64,000 nucleotides of DNA from Paraphysomonas bandaiensis (taxonomy: Eukaryota; Chrysophyceae), in assembly GCA_965644295.1 (NCBI GenBank), contig CBFFRP010000342.1, positions 1 through 64,000 of the forward strand, in the 5' to 3' direction. The stretch's first letter is position 1, and every line of letters begins with the position of its first letter. Below, one piece after another: positions 35,252 through 47,666 of this stretch. Made by a program: the position numbers and the translations under genes. A model generated the notes under the pieces. That model was given only the letters and a program-made list of their open reading frames with translations, was not told the origin of the DNA and did no database searches.

Positions 35252-38200
35252 CTACTTCCTCGCCCCGCTACTTGCTCCCGCCGGCGCCTTTAGCTTTATC
35301 AGCCGCGCGCCTTTACTTAGTCGATCAATGACCATTCCAATGTGTTTGGTCAGCTTATCAATCCCGGGTAGCATTTCCATCTGGTGTGATATCAGAGCAG
35401 TCTCTTTAGCATTCTTTGCCAATGCAGTTCGTAGGAGGTATGTAAGAGACGCGTCGACTATTTCCTCCCACCCTTGTTCAGTTCCTTCTTCAATCTCTGG
35501 GCACAGGTACGACTCCAGCATTTGATGCTCCATCGGGGTCATACCAAACTTCAAGTAACTCAGTAAAGCCACCAGTTTCGACCCACTCTCTAAGTCGAAA
35601 CCAAGCCTCTTAATTTTCAACTTGTATTTGTTAACTTCCTGTCCTAGAACCATAAGCTGTTCGTATGACTCCCTCGATAGCACATCCAGCCCCGCAAGAG
35701 GTGACGGTGTGCGATCCTTGAATCGGGCAAGTAGCCGTTTTTCAATCATGCGATACTGGTGCGCACAATCATTTAGCTTGGACATTGAACTTTGCATACT
35801 CTTACGGGTTTCAAAGTGCTCACTGATAACAGAAAAGTAAGGGTCCAGCGGAATACTTTCAGAAAACGAGACAACAGAAAACTTCGGCTTGCCTGAGGCT
35901 CCATCATTAGCGCTGTTCATTTCTCGTAACCGTATCGTCAGTCGTTTTACCAATTCATTCGTCAGTGTATATAGCGCTGGAAGGGAGTCCGCTTGCACTC
36001 TGTATCGGCCACCAGCCTTTGACACAATAATGCTGCCAGAACTCGGTTGCAATTGTGTGCCCTTTGTTTCTTCTGATGTCGCTTCGGTAGGTTTCGCCCA
36101 GAACTGAAACCCAAGTGCCATAGCTCCTCCAGAAGCGTCAAGAACATCTCCTAAGTCAGAACCTCCTGACATTTCCCGTGCACTTTGAATGAAGTCAGAA
36201 AAGAGGTCAGATAAAGGTTGAGGTGGATGTTCGGTGTCAATTGTAAGCTTCAAAGGAGCTGACTTTGACGCTGCTCGAAGTTTGCATGCCAGAGATATTG
36301 GTAACGTGATAGAATGGGTGCATATACGGGGCTCCCCTCCAGGAGTGGTGTAGGTGGCAACTATCTGTGCATCGAGTGAAGATGGAAGATATGTTCGATT
36401 AGCAAAAAAAATCATGGTAAGAATAGTCGGTGTCGACTGAGCCCCTGCCACCTGCTGCAGCACGATATTCGAAGGAAAACAATATAGATGTGCCGGAGTG
36501 TTGACAGTGATATTGACATTAGTTGCTGCACTTTTACCGGAATAGGTAACGAAGACACGCACAGTGGCTTTCACAAGACTGTCCGCTATCCCCCCGCCAA
36601 CGTGAACTCGCACCGCGTCCTCAGGTGGACGTGTGCCCAAACTGTCCTCACCAGAATTCTTATCTAGTGTACGCGGTATTTGGCTACGAAGAGAGAGGGT
36701 GTCGTTCGGCTCACTCTTGTTGTCGCTTTGAAGGTCACGGATGATCTACCGAATGTGAAAGCATTATAAAAGATCATAACAAAGAGAAGGCATGCATCGA
36801 TCAGTTTCCCTACCTGTAGTAGTTTTCTGTGTTCATCATCTAGCTTCTCATAATCCAAATCGCGCTTAACACCTCCAATCGCAGTTATTGGGGGCTTCGT
36901 ACCAAGATATCCCACATTCAGCTGACCTGTTGAAGTAAATAATAAGTCGATAACGGCACAATATATCACTACAGTATACTGACCAGCATCTCCAATCGTA
37001 ACAATGAGACCTCTCTGTCCACCAAATTCAGCAACATTAACTTGCACAGGAACGTGATTCAACTACAATAAGTAGATAAGGTACCAATTTGCAACAATGG
37101 TCATAGTCATACCATAACTGCCCATACAAGCTGAAAGTCCACAAATATCTGTAACGTGTGGTCCCTACTGGCAAGAGCGAAGTTGTGCCCTTTCCCCACT
37201 CCGCCTTGATACACCGCTAGGCATGCAGGTTCTTTCTCAAGGCGTCGCTGCTGCACTATAGACCCGGTGTCCTACGAAATCATCTTAAGGTGAGATACGG
37301 CACAACAAATCAGCAAACCTTAAGAAGAAATAGAGAATGCTCTGTGAGAATGAGCAATTGCTCAACAAGTGTGCTGTCGCTGCCGCCTGTGTTGACAAAA
37401 CGTCCCTCGTTAATACTCATGCACGTTTCCCCAAGATTCACGCTCCACTCAACCATAGCACTGCGAACTGCTGTGAGACCATAGGCAGTGCGACGGTCTA
37501 TGAGAAGCGAGTTAGACAACGCGTGGAACAACTGGCTTAACTCAGCATACCTCCCCCCGCGTTTTCAGTGCGAGTGTCGTTTCCAATTTCCGCCTGTGTG
37601 TTTACCAGCACCTGGTATCTGTAGCATTCGACACGATTGGCATAATTGCTTGTGACGAAAGCATCACTGCGTCTCAGATAAAGAAAGTTTCCTGGAAGCA
37701 GGCAGTCCACTATCTGTCGGGTAAATGCCTCCGCTGACTGGTCGAAAAATTGCAACTTGCCATCCATCGACTGCACCATAATAACATCCTTGCCTACGCA
37801 CACACTCTTCAACAGATAGACAAGTTAATCTCAGGCACACACCTTTTACACCTCCGAAAGGCCCATAGAGCATATTGAAAGCAGTAAAATGCTTCCCCTC
37901 TAAACCTAGGTTGTGTTCATATACTTTGCTGAGAGTGTAGTATGCGGCTTTCGTCCCCTGTCCCCCTGTATTACAGAGCATCAATGCACAACAGTAAAAC
38001 AGAAAGTTGATTAACAAAAAAAGAAATATTCATATATATCATTGACATGCTGGCTTACCTTGAGGCATGAATTCAAACACTGATAACTTCCTCGGGTGCA
38101 GGACAGCTAACCCCATCACCTCAGGAGAGTTTGGAATAAACCGTCCAATCGCAATCTGTAAAATGGGTCCACCAAGTTGCTCTTCATGTATAAGATCCTC

Positions 38201-38493
38201 CACTACAATGATATCATATAATACTTGTATATATATAACAAATAGAGTATATATACCTCTAAAGTCAGCTTTAGTAGGAGAGAATACACGCAATACACCC
38301 GCTTGAGATCCGACTACAATCTTATCTGTATATATACATCATATTACTATATATGATCATATGAAATATGATAAAACATACCTTCCGGTGGGGAGGAATT
38401 GTCTAGATTACCTATAGCCATACAGCCTGTGTCATATTCTTCATCTGAACTGATTGATGTGCCCCAATAATCATGCAGCTGAAACACACTCAT
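35252..38493 (-). CDS. BBS9: BBSome subunit PTHB1/BBS9
   Basis: BBS9 is a beta-propeller plus appendage-domain subunit of the BBSome, the coat that moves membrane proteins in cilia. The first exon (38493-38382) reads MSVFQLHDYWGTSISSDEE, then GCMAIGNLDN, matching the family's N-terminus. Following short exons give DKIVVGSQAGVLRVFSP, LAVLHPRKLSVFEF, YEHNLGLEGKHFTAFNMLYG, MVQSMDGKLQFFDQ, VEWSVNLGE and NVGYLGTKPP, all propeller landmarks. The big last exon (to 35252) carries the C-terminal appendage and helical part: IPLDPYFSVISEHFE, ARFKDRTPSPL, GWEEIVDASLTYLL and DRLSKGARL. About ten exons with short GT-AG introns. The order and spacing of motifs follow BBS9 throughout, so the call is firm; individual middle exon ends are less certain. 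Confidence 0.9.
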
Positions 38494-39397
38494 TGATTAA
38501 TTATAATGAAATGTAATGAGTGTGTATAAGAGATGAATATAAGGGTAATGAATGGATATGAAGGTATTGTGATTGGATGAATAGGGTGTGGTTACACAGT
38601 CAGAGAGTGTTAGTATGAATTCGAGTTAAACTCTGCGCACTATGAGCCGATACATACATACACAGATACATATAGACATACATACATGTACATACATACA
38701 TACAGAGAGTAATACCTACATCTACATACATACGTATACATATACATACATATAGGGGAGCGTGATGTATGTACAATGCGAGAAGTAACGGTGCGTATAC
38801 AATAGTACATAAGTACGAGTACTTTGTAATAAAGCAGTACATTTGACAACACACATCTGTACATAAGTACGACTAGTTTGTAGTACAGCAGTACATTTGA
38901 CAACACAATATACCATATACAGTATCATACATCTGTACATAAGTACGAGTAGTTTGTAGTACAGCAGTACATTTGACAATCCTATATACTTCGTGCATAC
39001 CATATACAGTATCATATATCAGTACATATTGTAATACAACAGTACAACACAGCACGTATATACTATATACTCAATGTACCCTGTACTCAATCACACAAAA
39101 GTACACAAGTACATCAGTACAAAACTTTGAATCATTCTACACCATAAAAAACCAAATCTCAAAACTAAACCATCAATTTTCATATTCAAGTCTAGAACTA
39201 CATATAAAACCTTCTACCAAACCCCTGATTTCCATCATAAAAGTATATAAACCAGTAATTTTATAACATTTTCATCATGATTTTCTAGCTTACCTCCATT
39301 AAATATCACTCTGAATCTCATCATAATATTCATACCACCATAACTATAATATAACTCCTATTTCTATTATTAATATCAATCATTTTCATATTCTCAT
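38494..39397. repeat. Minisatellite in the BBS9/UTP18 divergent spacer
   Basis: At about 38805-38985 there are three tandem copies (unit about 65 bp) of a sequence with CTGTACATAAGTACGA, then TAGTTTGTAGTACAGCAG and TACATTTGACAA. A partial fourth copy lies near 39020-39050. GTAC palindromes are frequent. CATA microsatellite lies on the BBS9 side. No gene is seen; the spacer should contain both promoters. Confidence 0.7.
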
Positions 39398-41314
39398 ATG
39401 CCACGTGATCTATCTAAGAAACGCAGACGTCATGGTATGTTTTGAGAAGCTCTCTATGTATATATATATGTATATATGTAACCCCTCTGGTTATACACAG
39501 ATTCAGACCATGAAAATAAATTACAAGAGATATTATTTGGTAAAACAATGATATCATCCCCTGTAATACATCCAAAGGAAGAGAATGATGTGATTAATGC
39601 ATGGGTTGATGAAGATGATCAGCATATTGAGGTTCATTTAGATCAGACAGCACGTACAAGAAAACTCCGTAAACAACATATGAATAATGATATCGTATCT
39701 GGAGATACGTTTACATCATTATTAAAGGAAAGGTGAGGGAGAGAAAGTATATGTTATTTATATTTGGGGGTTATCTATCTCTGTATTTTGCACTCATATC
39801 CTGATGCACAGGTTCCAGACGAGAGAGTTAGCTTGGGCGACATCTGGTGCAAGTGACGCCGATGCCCAGGAAGACTCAGAAATGGCTGGGTTGTTAGCAA
39901 CTAGCGGCAGCATGCTGGCGGACGATAAAGCGAAAGCACTTCCTTCAGGAAGGCTAGACATAAAGCGACTCGTCGATGCCAATGCAGCGGGTCCCAGCGC
40001 CAAAGAGATCAACGGTATTTACTTACTTATACTTAATTCATTAAAAAGTAGTGTTTTTAATTTGTCCTTCGGTTAGCTGTACGTTTCCATCCTAATGGGT
40101 CTATGTTACTTGCTGCTGGTGAAGACAAATATTTGCGCTTCTTCCGTGTGGATGGTGAGAAAAATGAAATGCGTCTAAGTGAGTATATCTGCTGTGCACA
40201 ATATATTTGGTAACTGACGGAACAGGCGTCCGATTTAATGACATGGCGATAAAGAACGCGCAGTTTGTGGGGGGGTCAACAAGCGGGGAGGTGGTGATTG
40301 GCGGCAGAAAGCCGTATTTCTACTCGTATGACACAGGGTCTGGGGCAGTCACAAAGATTCCAGGTTATTGAATCGGTTTGGGGTGTAGATGCCTGACAGT
40401 TACTGCGCAGGATGCATGGGAAAGAATATTAAGAGTCATGAAGTGCTGGCAGTGTCGCCACATGATGGGGATGGGGGGTGGTTGGCGGTTGCTGGACAGG
40501 CAGGGTATGTGCACCTGCTGTCATCACGAGAAAAGACGTGGGTTGGGGATGTCAAGATATCACGTGGCGGCGGAGTGCGTGCACTGAGCTTCTTGGATCC
40601 AAATGTACTATGCGCATCAGGTGGAGGAGCAGAGGTATACCTTTGGGATCTCAGGATGATGGGCAATGGAGGAGGGAGCAGGCTTCTTCACAGGTCTGTT
40701 GATTCATATTTTACTCCTCCTCAATGTCGCTGAATTTAGGTTTTCCCATGACGATGGCACTTACACTTCATCGTTAGCATGCACGCCGACTACTAACCCT
40801 CGAGCACACAAATACGCGGCTGTTGGTGCTGAGTCTGGTGTAGTATCCGTCTACGACATGGCAGGAGCGGTACAGGACCCAACGACACACAGCGTCTCTG
40901 GCCCGTCAAAACTGAAGTCAGTGATGAATTTGACTATGAAAATAACATCGCTTGCTATACATCCCTCGGGAGAGCTTATGGCAATGGCATCTGATCATGT
41001 ACGTTTCCGTACATTTTAAGAAATTTGTTGACTATGTATTATACTAGAAAAAAGACCACATGAAAATGGTTCATCTTCCATCTTGTTCAGTATTCAGCAA
41101 TTGGCCCACTGAGCGTACGCCTTTGGGTCGAGTGAAGTGCCTTGATTTTAGTCCAGGTTCTGACACACTCTACTTATTTATTTTCCCCTTACTCGTAATG
41201 TACACATATGTATGCTAATCGAGTGTTTGCTCTGCAGGGGGTGCATATCTTGCACAAGGTGATCATAGGGGGAAAGTAATGCTGTATAGGCTGAACCATT
41301 ACTCCGAGGCATAG
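39398..41314 (+). CDS. UTP18: U3 snoRNP-associated protein UTP18 (SSU processome WD40 protein)
   Basis: UTP18 is a WD40 protein of the UTP-B complex, which acts with the U3 snoRNP in 18S rRNA maturation in the nucleolus. The gene starts MPRDLSKKRRRH, then an intron, then an acidic region with NAWVDEDDQHIEVHL and RTRKLRKQ, a landmark of the family. WD-type blades follow: AVRFHPNGSMLLAAGEDKY, FNDMAIKNAQFVGGS, VLAVSPHDGDGGWLAVAG, LCASGGGAEVYLWDL, YAAVGAESGVVSVYD and SLAIHPSGELMAMASDH. The last short exon ends GKVMLYRLNHYSEA with TAG at 41312-41314, like the family's characteristic MYRLHHY end. About ten exons with short introns, all checked for frame at the junctions. Confidence 0.9.
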
Positions 41315-42117
41315 TGATAGGTGTTGCTGATGCATAGTTAGAGTATGGAATGTTTGTGTACTTCTATACGTGCGTGTTAGCATGCTAATACAAATAATTC
41401 CAACATGTATTTTAAATTTCCTAGCGGTACGTATAGAGAAGTTCTTGTCGTACTGCACGTTGTTTTCTAGTATTTTTACTCGTCGGCAATCACAAAGCCA
41501 TTTTAGTATACGCTACTAAATAATTTTTAGTTAAAAAAAAGTTGAAATAAATTCATAATATGTACTGACACGTTCCGCTACCAAGTTGAGCTGTGAAGTA
41601 GCTGAAAGACCACTCTTGACAAGTCAAGTTACTCTAGAGCGTAGAACAAGTCGAGGTACTAAAAGCTATATGTTTGCTACTACTTATATTGTGATAGTAT
41701 TGTTGGTCCGGTTAGAAAGTTTTTGCAGTAGTATTTATGGGACGCTACCCTGATATGTCGCGTGGACGAGAGTAGATTGAAGATAAAAGAGACAAGTGCG
41801 ATGTATACGAATATACGAATACGTGGTATGCATGATATATCACATAGTACGTATGATATATCAGAGCCTGATAACCATTAATGGCCCATGAATGGTAGTA
41901 TATAGTATATACATCATGCTTCACGAAAGCGAAGTTTTGTACTTCAACAGCACTTGAGAAAAACCATTTACCATACAACGACGAAACGTGCTCAATTAAT
42001 AATAAATATTGCAGTCATTTATTGATGATAATCTTTTATAACAACTACTGTTCTAGCTTAATACTAAATACTATATGCACACTGTTGCGTTATAGCTAGT
42101 CGTGCATGTCCAGCAGC
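41315..42117. other. Convergent spacer, nothing recognised
   Basis: About 800 bp of AT-rich sequence between the 3' ends of UTP18 and the WD40 gene. No convincing frame, repeat or RNA gene. Confidence 0.6.
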
Positions 42118-43575
42118 TCAAGCAGTGGCGCACCTCCACTCTATCACGGAATGGTCATACGATGCAGTAAGCACAGCCCTTTCTGATGGATGACTCGATA
42201 TGTCCCTGATTTGTCCACTGTGTCCCTTAAGACATCCAACCGGGCGCCCCGAAGAAAGGGAATAGACGTGTAGGTGATTGTCCTCCTGGCTATTGGAGTA
42301 TATGTAATCTCCGGAGCAGTCCCAAGCCACTTTGGGTCTTCCATACGAATCACAGGAGTGTCCTCCTGCCAAAACTCTCACACGAGTGTTCGTCCCAGTG
42401 ACGTATATAATATGCATATCTTTATCAGTGGCTACAAGAATTCTCCCTCCACACGGGGAAAGAGCCATGTGCAGGGGGGCGAACGAGACGTGTGTGTCCC
42501 AATCATGTTCATTCACAGAAACCTCCGCACGGGAAAGAGTTTCGCTATGAACATAGAGTAGATAGGGGCTGTCCCGCAAACCCATCACTAAGTATGGTGC
42601 AGATTCAGGCCCCGGATCTTCCGTACTTGGAGGGAGTTTACCGGCTGCCACAAGGGCAGGAGTAACCACACTGTATGGAGCAAATATAGCACACTCAGGG
42701 GTGCTCTGAAAGCGCATTTGAGATACAACTTCGAGGTCCACCCCTTCACAAGACCCTTCAACAACCCGTCGCCTAAAACATTACATCACTAAATATAGTT
42801 GGCAGGGCATTGCAGAGTAGCAATACTTGTCTAACTCACCGGTACAGTACGACGGACTTATCATGTGAACAGGTGAAAAGGTACTTGCCCTCATCACTCC
42901 ATCCAACGCTGACCACATACTTGGTATGGTTGCGCCACACCCCCACACCAGTCTCATCTCCACCTATTGCCTTCGACAAGTCCACCTGTGTGCATGTATA
43001 GTATGGGAACAATCGGACATATGTTACTCGAAGGACTCACCACTGCCAACCCGCCATCCATCATAGAGCAAGCTACCAGGGTGCCGTTCACAGCCATCGC
43101 AAGTAAAGGCGCAGAGAACTCATGCTGAAATACGGGAAGCCCCGTAACAGCATCGTAAACCCGAAGCGATTTGTCGACACCCCCACAGGCAACAACCTCA
43201 CCTCCTCCAAGATTACAATAAGCAGAGCACAAAACATTCAACCCATTCGAAGCATTGTCAATCCGTAAATGATTCACAGATGCATATCTACCATCGCCCT
43301 CTGGTATAATAACTTCAGACACCGGAGCAGCGGCCTTGTTTTCTATCACTACAGTCGAAGGAGCCCCTGACGGGTCAATACCATTTGCAGTCAACAATTG
43401 TCTTAGTCTCTCATTCTCACACGCCACTGCATAAAACCATCACAAGTTGCATTCCATTGCATTACATGCCATAATTCTTACATAAATCGGCTTCATCCTC
43501 AAGATCTGTGTATCTTTTTTTCTCTTTCTTTAGAGCTTCTTCCAATTCAGTTATACGATCTTCAAAGTTAGACAT
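42118..43575 (-). CDS. Coiled-coil plus WD40-repeat protein, function unknown (about 400+ aa)
   Basis: Exons are about 43575-43482, 43426-43041, 42989-42842 and 42773-42118. A short N-terminal coiled coil (ITELEEALKKEKKRYTDLED) continues to ENERLRQLL and is followed by a propeller of WD40 blades: VVACGGVDKSLRVYD, YLFTCSHDKSVVLYR, VAWDCSGDYIYSNS, HLHVYSLSSGRPVGCLKGHS and VLTASYDHSVIEWR near the end. WD40 proteins scaffold complexes; there is no signature to name this one. The short coiled coil followed by WD40 would suit a ciliary, autophagy or transcription adaptor, but that is speculation. It is divergent from ATG101 and convergent with UTP18. Confidence 0.75.
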
Positions 43576-43996
43576 GTTAATAATGGAATGCTAATAAAAT
43601 ATTGTCAATAAGAGTGCAAATTCCTTTAGTTTTATTGCAACAGTTGCTTTATTTAATTAAGTAATGCTGCAATTAATTCTTCTTAAGCTACACAGTGTTA
43701 TGTATGTATATATACTCCCTATGACTCCTTAAGATTCCATATGAAATACACATAAAATACATATATATAATACATACACAGTTATATATCTATAAAATAG
43801 TGTTCTGGAATCGAAAAATCCCCTATTTCTATAGCAAAATGTATGAAATTGTATGAAGAAGTGAATAAATCGGATATTTTTCGAATTCTATTAAAAGAAA
43901 AAGTGTGGAATCTATCACGAAATGTCCCTATGAATTCTTTGTGTATAAACCATACTCCACTCTGCCATATACGGTAGGTAGCAGTAGAGAGCAAGT

Positions 43997-44230
43997 AAAG
44001 TATGCAATTCTACGTATAGAGTCCTGCTACAGCCAGAGTATGCAATTCTACGTACACTGTATCATAAAGTATGAAATCCTACGTACAGAGTCTTGCTACT
44101 ATACAACCAGTATGAAAATTCTACGTACGGTGTCCTGGTAGTGTACAGTAAAGTATGAAATCCTACGTATAAACCTTCAATCTCCCTCTTAACTTTTCTT
44201 TGTATACAACTAAAGTATGAAATCCTACGC
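43997..44230. repeat. Six iterons of AAAGTATGAAATCCTACGTA in the WD40/ATG101 spacer
   Basis: Copies start at about 43997, 44035, 44066, 44107, 44150 and 44212. Core: AGTATG, C or A, AAT or AATT, CTACGTA; several are followed by GAGTCCTGCTAC-like sequence. Spacing is irregular, 31-62 bp. They lie 260-500 bp upstream of ATG101 and 420-660 bp upstream of the WD40 gene. Confidence 0.75.
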
Positions 44231-44393
44231 ATATTACTCACACCTTCACTCCCACTCTATACATACATACATACACATTCCAAACTAACCATACATACAT
44301 ACATACATATATATAAGCTCCACTATCAAACTATTAATCTCATTAATTTTGATACGAATAAATTCTTCATTTATTATCTTCTTCATTCCTACT

Positions 44394-44429
<36 letters not shown>

Positions 44430-44475
44430 CTCTCTCTCGGTCTCTCTCTCGGTCTCTCTCTCTGTCTCTGTGTGT
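44394..44475 (+). repeat. (TC)n polypyrimidine tract before ATG101
   Basis: A run of CT dinucleotides, interrupted at regular intervals by GGTCTCTCTC blocks, ends with GTGTGTGT about 15 bp before the ATG101 start codon. It may be promoter or 5' UTR. Confidence 0.85.
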
Positions 44476-44490
44476 GTGTATATTTCAATA

Positions 44491-45722
44491 ATGAATTTAA
44501 AAGAAATCACATTAGAAGAAATGGAACTTCATTCTACTTTATATGAAGAAGGTTTATCATGTTTACTTCATACCATTCTATTTGTTCGTGCACCGGGACC
44601 TGTTCGACCACAAGATGCACACTGTCGTAAGCTGTGTCCCCTCACATATGCAAAGTACGTTAACAGTAACTTGATATGATGAGATATGTGTATATTATGA
44701 TGTGATATGGTATGATGTGTTGTGATATGATGTGATGGGATGCACACTGTCGTAAGCTGTGTCCCCTCACATATGCAAAGTACGTTAACAGTAACTTGAT
44801 ATGATGAGATATGTGTATATTATGATGTGATATGGTATGATGTGTTGTGATATGATGTGATGGGATGCACACTGTCGTAAGCTGTGTCCCCTCACATATG
44901 CAAAGTACGTTAACAGTAACTTGATTTGATGAGATATGTGTATATTATGATGTGATATGGTACGATGCGTTGTGATGTGGTATGATGTGTTGTGATATGA
45001 TGTGATGGGATTCACACTGTCGTAAGCTGTGTCCCCTGACGTATATAAAGTACGTTCTTAGTACTGTACATTACAGAAGGTGATTTGAGAAGATGTGATA
45101 TGTTATTATCTGATATCCTATGTTATGGATTAACTGGTATGATACGATCTGTTAGGGTATGATGTGATGTGACCAGCTATTATAGTTTTTTTAATGCGAT
45201 GTATCGTCTGCGATTATGTGATATTATGTGCTGTTATTCTCTACAATGTAACTCGTGCGCTACTGCAGATGCGGTGTGGAGGATGTTGATAATACCGTTG
45301 CGGATACTATCAGCAACCTCAAAACTTCCCTGATACATGTGGGACCTCACCTCTCCCGTGGTGTTGTCACGCTTTCGTTTTATGAAAAACGAGAGAATAA
45401 GGGTTTCTTCGGAATCCTGAGTAGTGAGGAGAAAGTACACTTCGAAAGATGGCGTATTCCTGTGTTGGTTAATGAGAGCCCCTTCCCTCGAGGAATGGAT
45501 CCCGCTTCAGAGATGACTCGTAAACGTCTGTACGACTCCGCTCGGGAACAAGTCAAAGAGCGCATGCTTGTCATATTTGAGGCTGTTAACACTTCGATAG
45601 ACCACGTGCCACCCTCCATGTATGAGTTCGCGTTGGAGGCATCTGGATTGACTGGGGAAAGGAGGGAACACTCGATGGTCACAAGACTTATTAACTCACC
45701 CACCCTTATGAATCCGCTGTAG
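44491..45722 (+). CDS. ATG101: Autophagy-related protein 101
   Basis: Two exons, 44491-44654 and 45269-45722, give 205 residues, close to the family's ~218. ATG101 is a HORMA-domain protein that pairs with ATG13 in the ULK/ATG1 kinase complex that starts autophagosome formation. Landmarks are an N-terminal LLHTILFVR, CGVEDVDNTVADTISNL across the junction, GVVTLSFYEKRENKGFF followed by FERWRIPVLV, and the C-terminal helix and strand region ending LINSPTLMNPL. The family's exposed WF finger region falls around RENKGFFG; I cannot confirm the Trp. The start at 44491 was chosen as the first ATG and gives the family-like MNLKEITLEEMEL. The 614 bp intron is unusual: it contains repeated copies of the exon 1 end (see the repeat entry). 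Confidence 0.85.
44614..45060 (+). repeat. Tandem repeat of exon 1 end plus 5' splice site inside the ATG101 intron
   Basis: Units start at 44614, 44739, 44864 and 45009 (125, 125 and 145 bp apart). Each begins with the last 41 bp of exon 1 (GATGCACACTGTCGTAAGC and on), followed by the donor GTACGT and a GATGTG-rich stretch. The third unit has an extra ~20 bp; the fourth is diverged but keeps GTACGT. Confidence 0.9.
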
Positions 45723-46819
45723 TATCTATTTCCCACTTGCACCTTCTTGTGGTGTTCTGTATATTAAATTAAAAAATAGCGTAGTAATTCTCTCATATAT
45801 AATAGTGCGTGTGCCTGAAGATTTTCTCTATGGACTTTCCTGTGTGTATAAGAAATAATATGTCGCTCATTCCAAACGATTTCCGATGTGCTACATATTC
45901 ATGAGTAATAATTATAAGCACTATTCGAATTTCGAAACGAATCCAGAAACGAAATATTAGGAGAGAACGTTATATTACAAAAGTACAATAATGTTTGTTA
46001 CAAAAGTACAATTAAGTTCCAGTACTAAACCACGGCTGCGTAAAAATTAATTGAATTTTAAATAATGGACCTTGTGTCTTTGCGCTTTAGTAGACTTCTG
46101 TGAATGCTATTCGCTATTCAAGCTTGTAATTAGTTGCTAGTTTAATTAGACAATTATTGACGATTAAATTCCAATTATAATTGCTCTAGCTATGACAAAT
46201 AATTTCAATATAATTGCTCAAAAACATTTACAATTTAAATATTTTGTAAATTATGAAATATACGGCCTACAAAAATACAAACTCTTTCGCTATTTTGATC
46301 ATAACTTTTTAACTGAAGTATTCTGTATAGAAATTATATATATTTGTAATTGTTATCATTATTACTTGCTACATTGCTACAACTACTTGTTTTCGTACAT
46401 TGTATTTTATGGAAATAGTAGATAGTAGTAGATATAAACAGGCTTAGGCATACTTTGTGCACATCTAGTATGGCCCGGCGGGGCTAACGCAGTCATTCAT
46501 ATCTTGCCTAGTATAATCACCACACTGTACCCTCAGTAAGGGGAATATTGCAATCGAAAGGAAACTATACGTTTCGTAGGGCTTGTGTGAATCTATGACA
46601 TACAAAGGCGGCGCAAAACTAGAGTTAATCAGATGTTGAACAAATATCCATCACTAAAGCTCTCCAAACTAACTCATTAGTTAATTAAGGAATAAAAGAG
46701 GTGAGATTATAACGCCACATCCACATACGACCTGTGTGATTGATCGAATACTAATATCTCATGCACTGTGCTATGAGAAAAACAGATGCACATCAACGTA
46801 CGCACTCATATTCTATATC
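45723..46819. other. Convergent spacer with a hAT-like MITE end
   Basis: Between the ends of ATG101 and the DUF599 gene. At 46031 the sequence CACGGCTGCGTAAAAATTAATTG resembles the MITE end at 53448, and AATTAATTG-type sequence follows to about 46210. No matching right terminus was found. No gene is supported. Confidence 0.5.
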
Positions 46820-47666
46820 TCAGACAGATTTCAAAAGACTTTTAGTCCCTTCAGCTTCACGCTTTCTGTCTCTCTCATCAATTAAAGTTCCCTCCTCCAA
46901 GCTACTTGAATTCATACACTTTTCAAACTCATCCATCTCACTTTGCATCCATCTCAATCGTTCAAAGTTACGAAGCATATACATATACACAGGTGCAACT
47001 GCCAGTAACGCCCATACAGATAGTACCCATGCGAATACAGGTACACAGAAATAATACATACGTATTCCTGTGATACAATATATAAGTCAAGTTCGTGAAG
47101 TGGTTATATAGTAATATTACCTGTTGAGTAGAATGAATGGGCCTTATTAAACACTGCAGATATGACCGATAGAGGCAATGGCTTTCCTTTAATCTCTTTG
47201 ACATTTATCATAAAACTATAAAACATCAATTATATACAGTGTATTAACATATATATATAACTTACTGCAAATGTACAGCATATCTAGTAGATAAGAAGAA
47301 TACAAAAAAGATCCCCAAGAATAACACTATACATAAAGCTAATTTTGCTAATATCAGATTTTTACGTATTGAATGATCTTCTGTTGCAATTTGTGCAGCA
47401 AAACCAGCAAAAACTGTGGCTAATAAAATAGAATTCCCAGCAAAAAATATTGTCACACGTAAATAATCACGTGTGGTATTACATGCTGCTTGTCCAGTTA
47501 AATGATTCTGTTTGACCCAACCAATACGCATTTCTTTAAAGAATCCAATCGCTTTTGTATCATTATCACTAACAAACGTGCCTTGTCTATATTCGTATAT
47601 ATAACAGATGCCGATAGCTGTAAACACCATGACTGGTATAGCGATTTCATAGAATGGAAGTGACAT
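46820..47666 (-). CDS. DUF599-family membrane protein (247 aa)
   Basis: Exons are 47666-47266, 47215-47121 and 47067-46820: 248 codons including stop, in one frame. About four membrane segments: residues 5-22 (IAIPVMVFTAIGICYIY), around 75-95 (FFAGNSILLATVFAGFAAQI), around 108-130, and around 170-195 (YYFCVPVFAWVLSVWALLAV). FNKAHSFYSTGIRMYYF is the strongest match to the conserved end of the DUF599 family, which occurs in bacteria, plants and some protists. Its function is not known. A charged C-terminal tail of about 55 residues follows the last helix. The ATG at 47666 gives a normal N-terminus for the family. Confidence 0.75.

Noticed and set aside
38600-39055. Several overlapping minus-strand frames with CMYVYM and VLMYRC repeats
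   Set aside because: Low-complexity translation of the minisatellite; three frames are open at once, as expected for a stop-poor repeat.
43997-44230. Plasmid-type replication iterons
   Set aside because: They lie in a eukaryotic divergent spacer with no replication gene nearby; a promoter array is more likely.
44285-44546. Arg/Glu-rich frame (minus) and Ser/Leu-rich frame (plus)
   Set aside because: Both are translations of the (TC)n tract before ATG101.
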